A stretch of DNA of 64,000 bases, taken from assembly GCA_003243425.1 (NCBI GenBank), contig QFQP01000016.1, forward strand, positions 62,001 to 126,000, written 5' to 3'. A program made the translations under genes and the position numbers. Source of the DNA: Archangium gephyra (GTDB lineage: Bacteria; Myxococcota; Myxococcia; Myxococcales; Myxococcaceae). The notes beneath the pieces are model-generated. The model was given only the letters and a program-made list of their open reading frames with translations, was not told where the DNA came from and ran no database searches. Of this stretch, positions 1 through 8,387 are shown piece by piece. Every line of letters begins with the position of its first letter. Positions within the stretch are counted from its first letter, which is position 1.

Positions 1-749
1 AGGCGGCCGCGCACGTAGCAGTGCAGATCGTCGTAGAGCGGCTTGACCTGCGCCCACAGGCGGTCGGTCTCCTTCTCGAACTCGGCGGGGCTCATGTCGT
101 ACGCCTGACGCCAGAGGTCGCCGAGGTCCGGCGCGCCGAACTCCTTGGCGCCTTCGTTCGAGAGCGCCACCAACTTCTCGTAGTGCGGGCGCATCTCCTT
201 CGCGGTGGCGTGCCAGCCCTGCCAGGCGTCGAGCATCTCGTCGTAGCTGGGGCCCTTCTTGTCGCCGATCTTTCCGAGCACTTCAGAGAGCTGCTGGAGA
301 TCGCGGCACTCCTCTTTTCCACCCTTCCCCGGCTTGCAGTACTTGCCCTTGCCATAGAGGCCTTCGAGCTTCGCCGCCGTCGCCGCGAGCTGCGCGCGCT
401 TGTCGGCGTTCGACGGCGCCGGCAACGAGGTCGAGAGCCGGAGCAGCAGCAGCTGACGTTCGGTCTCGGGGTCGAGCTTGAGGCCCTTGAAGCGCTGCGC
501 GTCTTTGGTGGCCTGGGTGAGGTAGGCCATCACGTCTTCGTTGAGCGCGGCCGCGTTCCGCTCGGTGTCGTCGGTGATGTAGGTCGACTTGATCCACTCG
601 GCGGTCGACTGGCGCACCCAGAGCTTGCGCAAGTCGGCGTCGACCTTCTTCACGAAGGCCTTCGCTTCGTCGACGGTGGGTGCTTTCGCTGCAGACGCTG
701 CCGGGGCCTGCGCTGCGGTCAGCGCAAGTACACAGAGGAGTGCGTTCAT
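1..749 (-). CDS. M2-family peptidyl-dipeptidase (ACE-like), partial
   Basis: Partial gene that runs off the left edge; about 249 N-terminal residues are visible and were translated by hand. It opens with a signal peptide (MNALLCVLALTAAQA) followed by a helical region. Around residues 205-245 it has runs such as DLWRQAYDMSPAEFEKE and LWAQVKPLYDDLHCYVR, which match the conserved N-terminal half of angiotensin-converting-enzyme-like M2 metallopeptidases. The catalytic HExxH lies beyond the window, so activity cannot be judged. The ATG is 10 bp downstream of the stop of the Ser/Thr kinase gene, so the two are probably cotranscribed. Expected location is the periplasm or outside the cell. Confidence 0.8.
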   Translation of the reverse strand, partial: MNALLCVLALTAAQAPAASAAKAPTVDEAKAFVKKVDADLRKLWVRQSTAEWIKSTYITDDTERNAAALNEDVMAYLTQATKDAQRFKGLKLDPETERQLLLLRLSTSLPAPSNADKRAQLAATAAKLEGLYGKGKYCKPGKGGKEECRDLQQLSEVLGKIGDKKGPSYDEMLDAWQGWHATAKEMRPHYEKLVALSNEGAKEFGAPDLGDLWRQAYDMSPAEFEKETDRLWAQVKPLYDDLHCYVRGR

Positions 750-759
750 GCGCCGCGAA

Positions 760-2502
760 TTACGGCAGCTGCGGCAATGAGTCGAGCGCTACGACCAGCT
801 TCGTCTCGGGCTCGGTCGCAGAGAGATCGACCTGCAGCGTGCGCCGCGCGCCTGACGCTTCCTGCAATTCGAGCTGGTGCTTGCCGGACTGAACGAAGAC
901 CGCCACCGGCGTGGTGCCCAACGTCATCTTGCCGAGGAACACGGTGGCCGGCCGATCGGTGTCGAGCGAGAGCTTCACCATGGCGCTGGGCGCCTGCGTG
1001 GGTTGCATGCGCTTGATGACGAACGCCCCGCCGGCACCACCGATGACGAGCGCGATAACCGCGGCGAAGAACAGCGGCAGCTTCGAAGCGGCCTGCGGCG
1101 GCGGCGTGGGCGTGGGCGTGGGGCGGCGGAGGTTCTGCTGCGACTCGCGCGGAATGGAGGGGCGTCGCGGGTCGGTGGGCGCCTCGCTGACCTTCGGCAT
1201 CGACCGCATCGAGCTGCCGGGAATGATGCGCGTGGCCTGCGGTGCTTCGTCTTCGTCGTCGAACAGCTCGTTCGACTTGAGCCCCGCGGTGAGCGGTGCA
1301 GACGGAGGTGGCGTCGCAGGCTTCGGAGGCGCCATCACCGGGCGGCCCGGATCGGTCGCGACTTCCCGGTAGGGATCGGTCGGCGGCTGTGGCGGCGGCC
1401 GGCGATCTCCGAGCGGCTGACCGCCGATCATGGTGCGGGCGGCTGCCGAATCATCGTCGTTGAGCTGCTGCTTCGAGATGGGCCCACGCGTCACGATGGT
1501 GCGAACTTCCGGGTACGACGGGCTGCGCTGCGGAATGCGCGCGACGAGCTTCTCGATGTCTTTCTGGCGGGCCGCGAAGCGCTCTTTGGTGAGCTCTGCG
1601 CAGCGCTCACGCGTCCACGCGGTCGAACCGGCGGCCAGCGAGAGGTCGCGAATGAGCTCGGTGGCGTTCTGGTACCGCTTGTCGAGCTTGCGCTCGAGCA
1701 TGCGCATGACGACCGAGTCCAGCGCTCGGGGCACGCGCCGGTTCACCTGCGAGGGAATCGGGATCTCGCCCTCGTAGACGGCAGCCATCTCCTGCCCGGG
1801 GTTGCCCTTGTAGAAGAGGCGTTTGCCGGTCAGCAGCTCGTGGAAGATCGTGCCCAGCGAGAAGAGGTCGGAGCGCGGGTCGAGCTCTTTGCCGATGGCC
1901 TGCTCGGGCGACATGTACGCGGTGGTACCGCGAACCATGCCGGCCTGGGTTCGGCGCTCGGAACCCTTGGCGCGCGCGATGCCGAAATCGAGCACCTTGG
2001 TGTTGCCGTCGAAGTCGACCATCACGTTTCGTGGCGTGACGTCGCGGTGCACGATGGGCTGCGGCTCACCACGCGCGCTCTTGTGCTGATGCGCGTGACC
2101 GAGCCCTTGCGCGGCTTCACGAATGACCGAGATGGCGAAGCCCAGCGGAACCGGCTCCTGCCGCGCGGTGTAGGCCTCGACGATCTCCTCGACGTTCGCG
2201 CCGGTGATGAACTCGATCACCAGCAGCACGTCTTCGGCGTCGTTCTCGAGGTCCATCACCTGGGCCACGTTCTGGTGGCTCAGGGTGGCGGTCATCTTCG
2301 CTTCGTCGAGCAGCATCTGCAGCGCGTTGGGGTCTTCGCGCTGCTCGTTCAAGATGCGCTTGATGACGACGGGCCGGCCGACGAACGGCCCCGCGCGCGC
2401 AAAGCCGAGGAAGATCTCAGCCATGCCGCCGACCGCCAACCGGCACAGCACTTCGTACTTGCCGAAGCGCTTCCCGGTGAATTCGTCAGTGGTCCATTTC
2501 AT
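760..2502 (-). CDS. Ser/Thr protein kinase with C-terminal TM and PEGA-like domain
   Basis: 580-residue eukaryotic-type (PknB-like) kinase. The glycine loop is around residues 21-30 (LAVGGMAEIF), the ATP lysine is K48, the helix-C Glu is E67, and the catalytic loop is HRD at 152-154 followed by the metal-binding Asn of TPRN. DFG lies at 172-174 and the APE-equivalent SPE at 198-200. A Pro-rich cytoplasmic linker (about 330-473) leads to one TM segment (about 475-497) and an extracytoplasmic PEGA-like beta domain (about 506-575). This architecture is common in myxobacteria. All catalytic residues are present, so the kinase should be active. It lies upstream of the M2 peptidase; its substrate is unknown. 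Confidence 0.93.
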   Translation of the reverse strand: MKWTTDEFTGKRFGKYEVLCRLAVGGMAEIFLGFARAGPFVGRPVVIKRILNEQREDPNALQMLLDEAKMTATLSHQNVAQVMDLENDAEDVLLVIEFITGANVEEIVEAYTARQEPVPLGFAISVIREAAQGLGHAHQHKSARGEPQPIVHRDVTPRNVMVDFDGNTKVLDFGIARAKGSERRTQAGMVRGTTAYMSPEQAIGKELDPRSDLFSLGTIFHELLTGKRLFYKGNPGQEMAAVYEGEIPIPSQVNRRVPRALDSVVMRMLERKLDKRYQNATELIRDLSLAAGSTAWTRERCAELTKERFAARQKDIEKLVARIPQRSPSYPEVRTIVTRGPISKQQLNDDDSAAARTMIGGQPLGDRRPPPQPPTDPYREVATDPGRPVMAPPKPATPPPSAPLTAGLKSNELFDDEDEAPQATRIIPGSSMRSMPKVSEAPTDPRRPSIPRESQQNLRRPTPTPTPPPQAASKLPLFFAAVIALVIGGAGGAFVIKRMQPTQAPSAMVKLSLDTDRPATVFLGKMTLGTTPVAVFVQSGKHQLELQEASGARRTLQVDLSATEPETKLVVALDSLPQLP

Positions 2503-2550
2503 CGAGCGAGGCCGCGGAGCTTAGGGCCCCGCGTTCCGCCCAGAAAGAAA

Positions 2551-3237
2551 TCAGCGCTGCTGGCGGCGCTCGCCGACCAACGTTTCGATGCGGTGCACCA
2601 CCTCCGACAACGGCAAGTGGGTCGAATCGACCTTCACCGCGTCGTCGGCAGGTTTGAGCGGCGCGACGGCGCGCTCCGAATCGTCCTTGTCGCGCTTGTT
2701 CTGATCGGCGAGCACCTGGTCGACCGGCTTCTCGGCGCCCTTCTGGTACAGCTCTTCGAAGCGGCGTTCGGCGCGGATCTTCGGGTCGGCGAAGAGGAAG
2801 ACCTTCAGCTCGGCGTCGGGGAACACCACGGTGCCGATGTCGCGCCCTTCGAGAATCGACCCGTGCTCGGCGGCCAGCGCGAGCTTCCGTTGCAGGCCCA
2901 GCAGTGCGTCACGCACCACGGGCTGTGAAGACACCTGGCTGGCGGCGAGCGAAATGTCAGGCGTGCGAATGGCGTCGGAGACGTCTTCGCCGTCGAGGAA
3001 CACGTGGTTCTTGTCCTCGACCATCTTGAAGGTGACCTTGAGCCCTTCGAGCACCGTCGCGAGCGCGGCCACGTCGTCGAGCGCCACCCCGCTCCGCCGG
3101 GCCTTGAGCGCGACGCAGCGGTAGATGGCGCCGGTGTCGACCAGCGTGAAGCCCAGGCGCAGCGCGAGGATCTTCGAGACCGACGACTTGCCGGCACCGG
3201 CAGGCCCGTCGATGGCCACGATGAACGGTCGCGTCAC
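2551..3237 (-). CDS. cmk: Cytidylate kinase
   Basis: 228-residue (d)CMP kinase, which phosphorylates CMP/dCMP with ATP in pyrimidine nucleotide supply. The N-terminus carries the P-loop GPAGAGKSS, followed by the VDTGAIYR nucleotide-binding segment typical of Cmk. GRDIGTVVFP and the Arg-rich lid (RAERRFEELYQKG) are also present. Length is usual for the family. Translation starts at GTG (3237), directly abutting the TAA of accA, so accA and cmk form an operon. It is followed by about 48 bp before the Ser/Thr kinase gene. Confidence 0.96.
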   Translation of the reverse strand: MTRPFIVAIDGPAGAGKSSVSKILALRLGFTLVDTGAIYRCVALKARRSGVALDDVAALATVLEGLKVTFKMVEDKNHVFLDGEDVSDAIRTPDISLAASQVSSQPVVRDALLGLQRKLALAAEHGSILEGRDIGTVVFPDAELKVFLFADPKIRAERRFEELYQKGAEKPVDQVLADQNKRDKDDSERAVAPLKPADDAVKVDSTHLPLSEVVHRIETLVGERRQQR

Positions 3238-4206
<969 letters not shown>

Positions 4207-4303
4207 GTCGCGCGTGGTCTCGTTCACTGAAGCCCCGAGGTCAAGCGTTCGCAGATGACGCTCTGAGTTGAAATCGCGGGCGGTGGTGGTGACTTGTCGG
4301 ACC

Positions 4304-5905
4304 ATGAAACTGCCGAGCGACAGTGAGATCCCCGAGGCGTTCCGGTTGGGCAGCCCCATCGAGCAGCGCAAATGGTTGCTGGGGGGCAAGTTGGTGCAGT
4401 GGAACGGCCCGTTGAACGACGTGCTGTCACCGGTCTGGCAGTCGACGCCCGATGGCCCGAAACCGCGCCTGCTGGGCAGTACGCCGCTGCTGACGACGAA
4501 GGAATCACTCGAGGCGCTCGACGCAGCCGTGAAGGCCTACGACCACGGGCGCGGCGAGTGGCCCACGATGTCGGTGCAGAACCGCATCGATCACGTCGAG
4601 AAGTTCGTCGTGGCGATGAAGGCGAAGCGCGCCGAGGTGGTGAAGCTCTTGATGTGGGAGATCGGCAAGACGCTCAAAGACTCCGAGAAGGAGTTCGATC
4701 GCACCGTCGACTACATCGTCGATTCGATCAACGCGCTCAAGGAGATCGACCGCACCTCGGCGAAGCTGGTTCAGGAGCAGGGGATCATGGGTCAGGTGCG
4801 CCGCGTGCCGCTCGGCGTCGCGCTCTGCATGGGCCCGTACAACTACCCGCTCAACGAGACGTTCAGCACGTTCATCCCTGCGCTGCTCATGGGCAACGCG
4901 GTGATCCTGAAGCCGGCGAAGTTCGGCGTGTTGTTGATGCGGCCGTTGCTCGAGCCGTTGCGTGATTCGTTCCCGCCGGGCGTGGTGAACGTGATCTACG
5001 GCCGTGGCCGCGAGACGGTCGGCGCGTTGATGGAATCGGGGAAGATCGACGTGCTGGCCTTCATCGGCACCAACAAGGGCGCGCGGGAATTGAAGAAGAT
5101 GCACCCGCTCCCGCATCGACTGAAGGCGGTGCTCGGGCTCGATGCCAAGAACATCGGTGTGGTGATGCAGGACGCGAACCTCGACGAGGCGGTCAGCGAG
5201 TGTCTGCTCGGCTCGTTGTCGTTCAATGGTCAGCGCTGCACGGCGCTCAAACTGCTGCTCGTGCACAAGAGCGTCGAGAAGGCGTTCACCGAGAAGTTCA
5301 GCGCGGCGGTGTCAGCATTGAAGTTGGGCCTGCCCTGGGAAGCCGGCGTGTCGATCACGGCGCTCCCGGAACCGGGCAAGACCGAGTGGCTCACCGAGCT
5401 GGTGAAAGACGCGACGTCGAAGGGCGCCCGCGTGGTGAATGCTGACGGCGGGAAGATCGACGGGTGGTACTTCACGCCAGCCGTCGTGGGCGGCGTGACC
5501 AAAGAGATGCGGCTCTTCCACGAAGAGCAGTTCGGGCCCGTGGTCCCCATCGGCACCTACGACGACGATCAAGAGGCCATCGACGCGATCGTCGAGTCGC
5601 CCTTCGGTCAGCAGGTCTCGCTGTTCGGCAAAGACCCGGAGCGCCTCGGCCGCTTCATCGACGCCTGCGCGCACCAGGTCGGCCGCATCAACTTGAACGC
5701 GCAGTGCCAGCGCGGGCCCGACACCTTCCCGTTCAACGGTCGCAAAGACTCAGCGGAAGGCACGCTGTCGATTCACGACGCGCTCCGCGTGTTCTCGATT
5801 CGTTCACTCGTGGCCACGAAGGCCACGGACGCGAACAAGAAGATCGTCCGCGAGATCTTGAACGACCATCACTCGACGTTCCTGAGCACCGAGTTCATCT
5901 TGTGA
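4304..5905 (+). CDS. GapN-like NADP-dependent aldehyde dehydrogenase
   Basis: 533-residue aldehyde dehydrogenase, probably of the non-phosphorylating glyceraldehyde-3-phosphate dehydrogenase (GapN) type, which would oxidise GAP to 3-phosphoglycerate with NADPH formation. Supporting motifs are GPYNYPLNETF, ILKPAK, the catalytic cysteine in FNGQRCTALK (about C312) and the C-terminal DTFPFNGRKDSAEGTLS. The usual LELGGK block, which carries the general-base Glu, reads LGLDAK here (about 277-282), so Glu appears replaced. The start was set at the second ATG (MKLPSDSEIPEAF) because the first 12 codons lie in the accA leader region. The exact substrate is inferred and another ALDH specificity is possible. 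Confidence 0.8.
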   Translation: MKLPSDSEIPEAFRLGSPIEQRKWLLGGKLVQWNGPLNDVLSPVWQSTPDGPKPRLLGSTPLLTTKESLEALDAAVKAYDHGRGEWPTMSVQNRIDHVEKFVVAMKAKRAEVVKLLMWEIGKTLKDSEKEFDRTVDYIVDSINALKEIDRTSAKLVQEQGIMGQVRRVPLGVALCMGPYNYPLNETFSTFIPALLMGNAVILKPAKFGVLLMRPLLEPLRDSFPPGVVNVIYGRGRETVGALMESGKIDVLAFIGTNKGARELKKMHPLPHRLKAVLGLDAKNIGVVMQDANLDEAVSECLLGSLSFNGQRCTALKLLLVHKSVEKAFTEKFSAAVSALKLGLPWEAGVSITALPEPGKTEWLTELVKDATSKGARVVNADGGKIDGWYFTPAVVGGVTKEMRLFHEEQFGPVVPIGTYDDDQEAIDAIVESPFGQQVSLFGKDPERLGRFIDACAHQVGRINLNAQCQRGPDTFPFNGRKDSAEGTLSIHDALRVFSIRSLVATKATDANKKIVREILNDHHSTFLSTEFIL

Positions 5906-5910
5906 CGAAA

Positions 5911-5945
5911 TGAAAACCGCTCCCCGCGAGAACGCAGGGAGCGGT
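5911..5945 (-). terminator. Intrinsic terminator of the ArsA-like gene
   Basis: A 9-bp perfect stem (arms 5916-5924 and 5937-5945, ACCGCTCCC/GGGAGCGGT) with a 12-nt loop. On the minus strand it is followed by a T-run from the AAAA at 5913-5916, so it mainly serves the minus-strand ATPase gene that ends at 5972. It lies between two convergent genes. Confidence 0.75.
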
Positions 5946-5971
5946 CGGTACTCGAGGAACCAGGCTGCGAA

Positions 5972-7903
5972 CTACGCGGCCTTCGACTTCAGGATCGCCG
6001 CCGCGGCGTACCAGCTGGTGCGGAAGCCCTTGAGCTCACGCAGACCCGCCGGGTGACGACCCAGCGCCGGCGCCATGGTGACCGGCAGGCCGATCTTCTT
6101 CTCGACCAGCTTGGCGACTTCGAGCTCATTCTTGCGACGCTCTTCGGTGACCGGGCACGTGGTCTTCGGTAGCACGCGGTTCACGAGCACGCGCTCGACC
6201 GGCAGCTTCTGCTCCTTGAGGTTCTCGACCAGGCGCTCGGCCGCCGGCACCGAGAGCTCTTCACCGCGCGTGACCACGATGAAGCGGCACTCGTTGGGGT
6301 TGAGGATCGCCTTCTCGAAGCGCGCGATGTGGTTCAACTGACCTTCGACCCACGCGAGCAGCGCAGCGCCGCCCTTCGCCTTGTATTTGGTGGCGATGGC
6401 CTGAATCGCACCGAACCAGGGCTTCGCGATCGCCGGCAGCTCGAGCACACGAATCGAGTTCGACGACGGCGCCGGGTCGATCACGATGCGCTTGAAGCGC
6501 TCCTGCACCAGCGCGTCGGTCAGCGCCGTCATCGCCGCCAGCTCGTCCATGCCGACCGGCGCCGCGTCGAGCAGGTTGCGGAAGATCTCCTTGTCGACGG
6601 CGAACTGCTCGCCCTTCGCTTCCGGGCCGAACATGGGCTCGGCGAGCTCGCGAATCTTCTTCTTCAGGTTCCCGAACCAGTTCGCGAAGTCGATCTCGCG
6701 CGCGTACAGACCCTTGGTGCCCTTCACCTGCGTCTCGGTGTCGGTCAGGCGGCTCTGCAGCACGTCCGACAACGAGTGCGACGGATCGACGGAGATGAGG
6801 AGCACCGGCCCCTCCTTCTCAGTGAGCGTCACGGCTGCGGCAGCGGCGCACGAGCTCTTGCCCACGCCACCCGAGCCCACGAAGAAGATGAAGCGCGTCG
6901 GAGGAATCGGCGGCGCAGCCATCGGCGGCATCGACGGCGCACGGACCAGCGCGGGCGGCGCTTCGGCCGGCGAGAACTGCAGCGCCTTGGTCTCCTTGCC
7001 CGTCGACCACTCCTTGGCGAACTTCTTCACCTCGTCGAGGCCGCGCGGGCCGACGATGCGGCGCTGCACCAGCTCGAGCTTCGAGGTGAGCGTCGCGTAC
7101 TTGCGCACGTGCGGCGCCTGCAGACCGCGACGGTTCTCGACCTCGCGGCTGCCCTTCCCGTCTTCGATCATGTCCGCGATGATCTCGAGCACGGGCACGC
7201 CGCGCTCCTGCAACCCCTTCACCAGGTTCTTGATCTGCGACTCACCGACGGGCTCGGCGACGGCGCATACGTGAACGCCGAAGCGCTTCACGTCTTTGAG
7301 CAGCGCGTTGACCGCGTCGGCCTTCGCCGCCAGCTCGTCGACCGGCGTGGCCGGGCGCACCGCGTTCTTCGACGGGCGGAAGGTGCGCTCGGCGCGAATG
7401 TGCGCGCACAGCCGGCGAACGTTGGTGGCGTGATCGAACAGCCGCAGCGCGTGCGTGGTCGACCAACCGTCGATCACCACGCGGTCGTACTCCTTCGCCT
7501 CCGCCAGCTCGAGCAGGTTGAAGAGGAAGCCGGTCTCACCGGCGTTCGCGAGGCTCGCTTCGAAGACCTTCTTCAGATCGTCTTCACCGAGGACCTGGCC
7601 CTTGACCGCCGCCGCCATCAGCTGCGGCTTCGCGAACTTCACGTACGCATCGGCGTAGGCAGCCCAGTCGGCTTCAGCCGCGAACAGACCGCCGTTGCCC
7701 TTCCCCGGGAAGAGCCTGGTCGGCTTGGTGCCGAGCTTCTTCTTGATGAGGTCGGCCATGCCGCCCGGGTTCTCGAGCGACAACAGCAGGATCTTCTCTT
7801 TGCCGTTCGCCTCCAGCAGGTTCAACGCGAACGCGGTGGCCAGCGTGGACTTGCCAGCGCCGCCCTTTCCGGCAAAGAAGTGGATCACGGGTCCGTTGCT
7901 CAT
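5972..7903 (-). CDS. Tandem ArsA/Get3-like ATPase
   Basis: 643-residue protein with two ArsA/Get3-type deviant-Walker-A ATPase domains. P-loop 1 is AGKGGAGKST (11-20) and P-loop 2 is GSGGVGKSS (343-351), joined by a Pro/Ala-rich linker (about 312-336). Domain 2 keeps the switch-like VDPSHSLSDVL and IDPAPS blocks, while domain 1 is less canonical (LENPGGMADLI instead of DPA). The length resembles tandem ArsA arsenite ATPases, but no arsB or arsenic-metallochaperone gene adjoins it and the ArsA metalloid-binding cysteines are not evident. A role in arsenic export is therefore doubtful. It may be a delivery or targeting ATPase, as found in myxobacteria. It is a monocistron ended by a strong terminator. 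Confidence 0.82.
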   Translation of the reverse strand: MSNGPVIHFFAGKGGAGKSTLATAFALNLLEANGKEKILLLSLENPGGMADLIKKKLGTKPTRLFPGKGNGGLFAAEADWAAYADAYVKFAKPQLMAAAVKGQVLGEDDLKKVFEASLANAGETGFLFNLLELAEAKEYDRVVIDGWSTTHALRLFDHATNVRRLCAHIRAERTFRPSKNAVRPATPVDELAAKADAVNALLKDVKRFGVHVCAVAEPVGESQIKNLVKGLQERGVPVLEIIADMIEDGKGSREVENRRGLQAPHVRKYATLTSKLELVQRRIVGPRGLDEVKKFAKEWSTGKETKALQFSPAEAPPALVRAPSMPPMAAPPIPPTRFIFFVGSGGVGKSSCAAAAAVTLTEKEGPVLLISVDPSHSLSDVLQSRLTDTETQVKGTKGLYAREIDFANWFGNLKKKIRELAEPMFGPEAKGEQFAVDKEIFRNLLDAAPVGMDELAAMTALTDALVQERFKRIVIDPAPSSNSIRVLELPAIAKPWFGAIQAIATKYKAKGGAALLAWVEGQLNHIARFEKAILNPNECRFIVVTRGEELSVPAAERLVENLKEQKLPVERVLVNRVLPKTTCPVTEERRKNELEVAKLVEKKIGLPVTMAPALGRHPAGLRELKGFRTSWYAAAAILKSKAA

Positions 7904-8033
7904 TCGATTTCGACGCCTTCCTGAAAGTGGCCTACCGGGGAATGGTGGGTCCTGCGCACGACTTGCCCGGTCCTTGAAGGGCGCGGAGTTTCCTCGAACG
8001 CGCGTTGTCGGTCAAGGTAAGAGCCTCTGATTT

Positions 8034-8387
8034 TCAGGGGTTCTGCAACTCACCCCGCGTGTACTGACGAACGTCATGACGCGCGGGTTTCATGAACGTG
8101 ATCAACGAGTTGACCCCCTTCTCGGGCAACGTTTCACCGCACGTCATGATGTCCGCGGCTGCGTAGCCATGCTCCGGCCACGTATGAATGGACAGGTGGC
8201 TCTCCGCCACGAGCACCACGACTGACGCTCCGTGCGGCGTGAAGTGGTGCTTCACGGAGCCCAGAATCGTGACGCCGGCGTCGCGCGCGGCCTGCAGCAG
8301 CCCCGCTTCGAGACGGTTCACGTCATCGAGGAGCGCCGGTTCGACGCCCCACAGCTCGATGTGTACGTGGGTGGCGAGCGCGCTCAT
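8034..8387 (-). CDS. speD: S-adenosylmethionine decarboxylase proenzyme
   Basis: 117-residue prokaryotic AdoMet decarboxylase (SpeD/SpeH short type), which makes decarboxylated AdoMet for spermidine synthesis. The self-cleavage site is in AESHLSIHTWPE: E62/S63, with S63 becoming the pyruvoyl group, and H68 and C83 (MTCGE) at the positions seen in the Thermotoga enzyme. The start is the ATG at 8387, within the ATGA overlap with the prkA stop, so translation is coupled. The longer upstream frame is antisense to prkA's coding frame and was discarded. No spermidine synthase gene adjoins it. Confidence 0.93.
   Translation of the reverse strand: MSALATHVHIELWGVEPALLDDVNRLEAGLLQAARDAGVTILGSVKHHFTPHGASVVVLVAESHLSIHTWPEHGYAAADIMTCGETLPEKGVNSLITFMKPARHDVRQYTRGELQNP

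Noticed and set aside
877..2928. 683-codon plus-strand open frame
   Set aside because: Antisense to the Ser/Thr kinase and cmk; Arg/His-rich composition typical of shadow frames in high-GC DNA.
4207..4389. N-terminal extension of AccA
   Set aside because: The family N-terminus aligns at the ATG 4206; upstream codons overlap the divergent gene's coding start.
8021..8045. Possible hairpin CCTCTGA/TCAGGGG after speD
   Set aside because: Loop of only 2-3 nt with a G-U pair; too weak to call a terminator.
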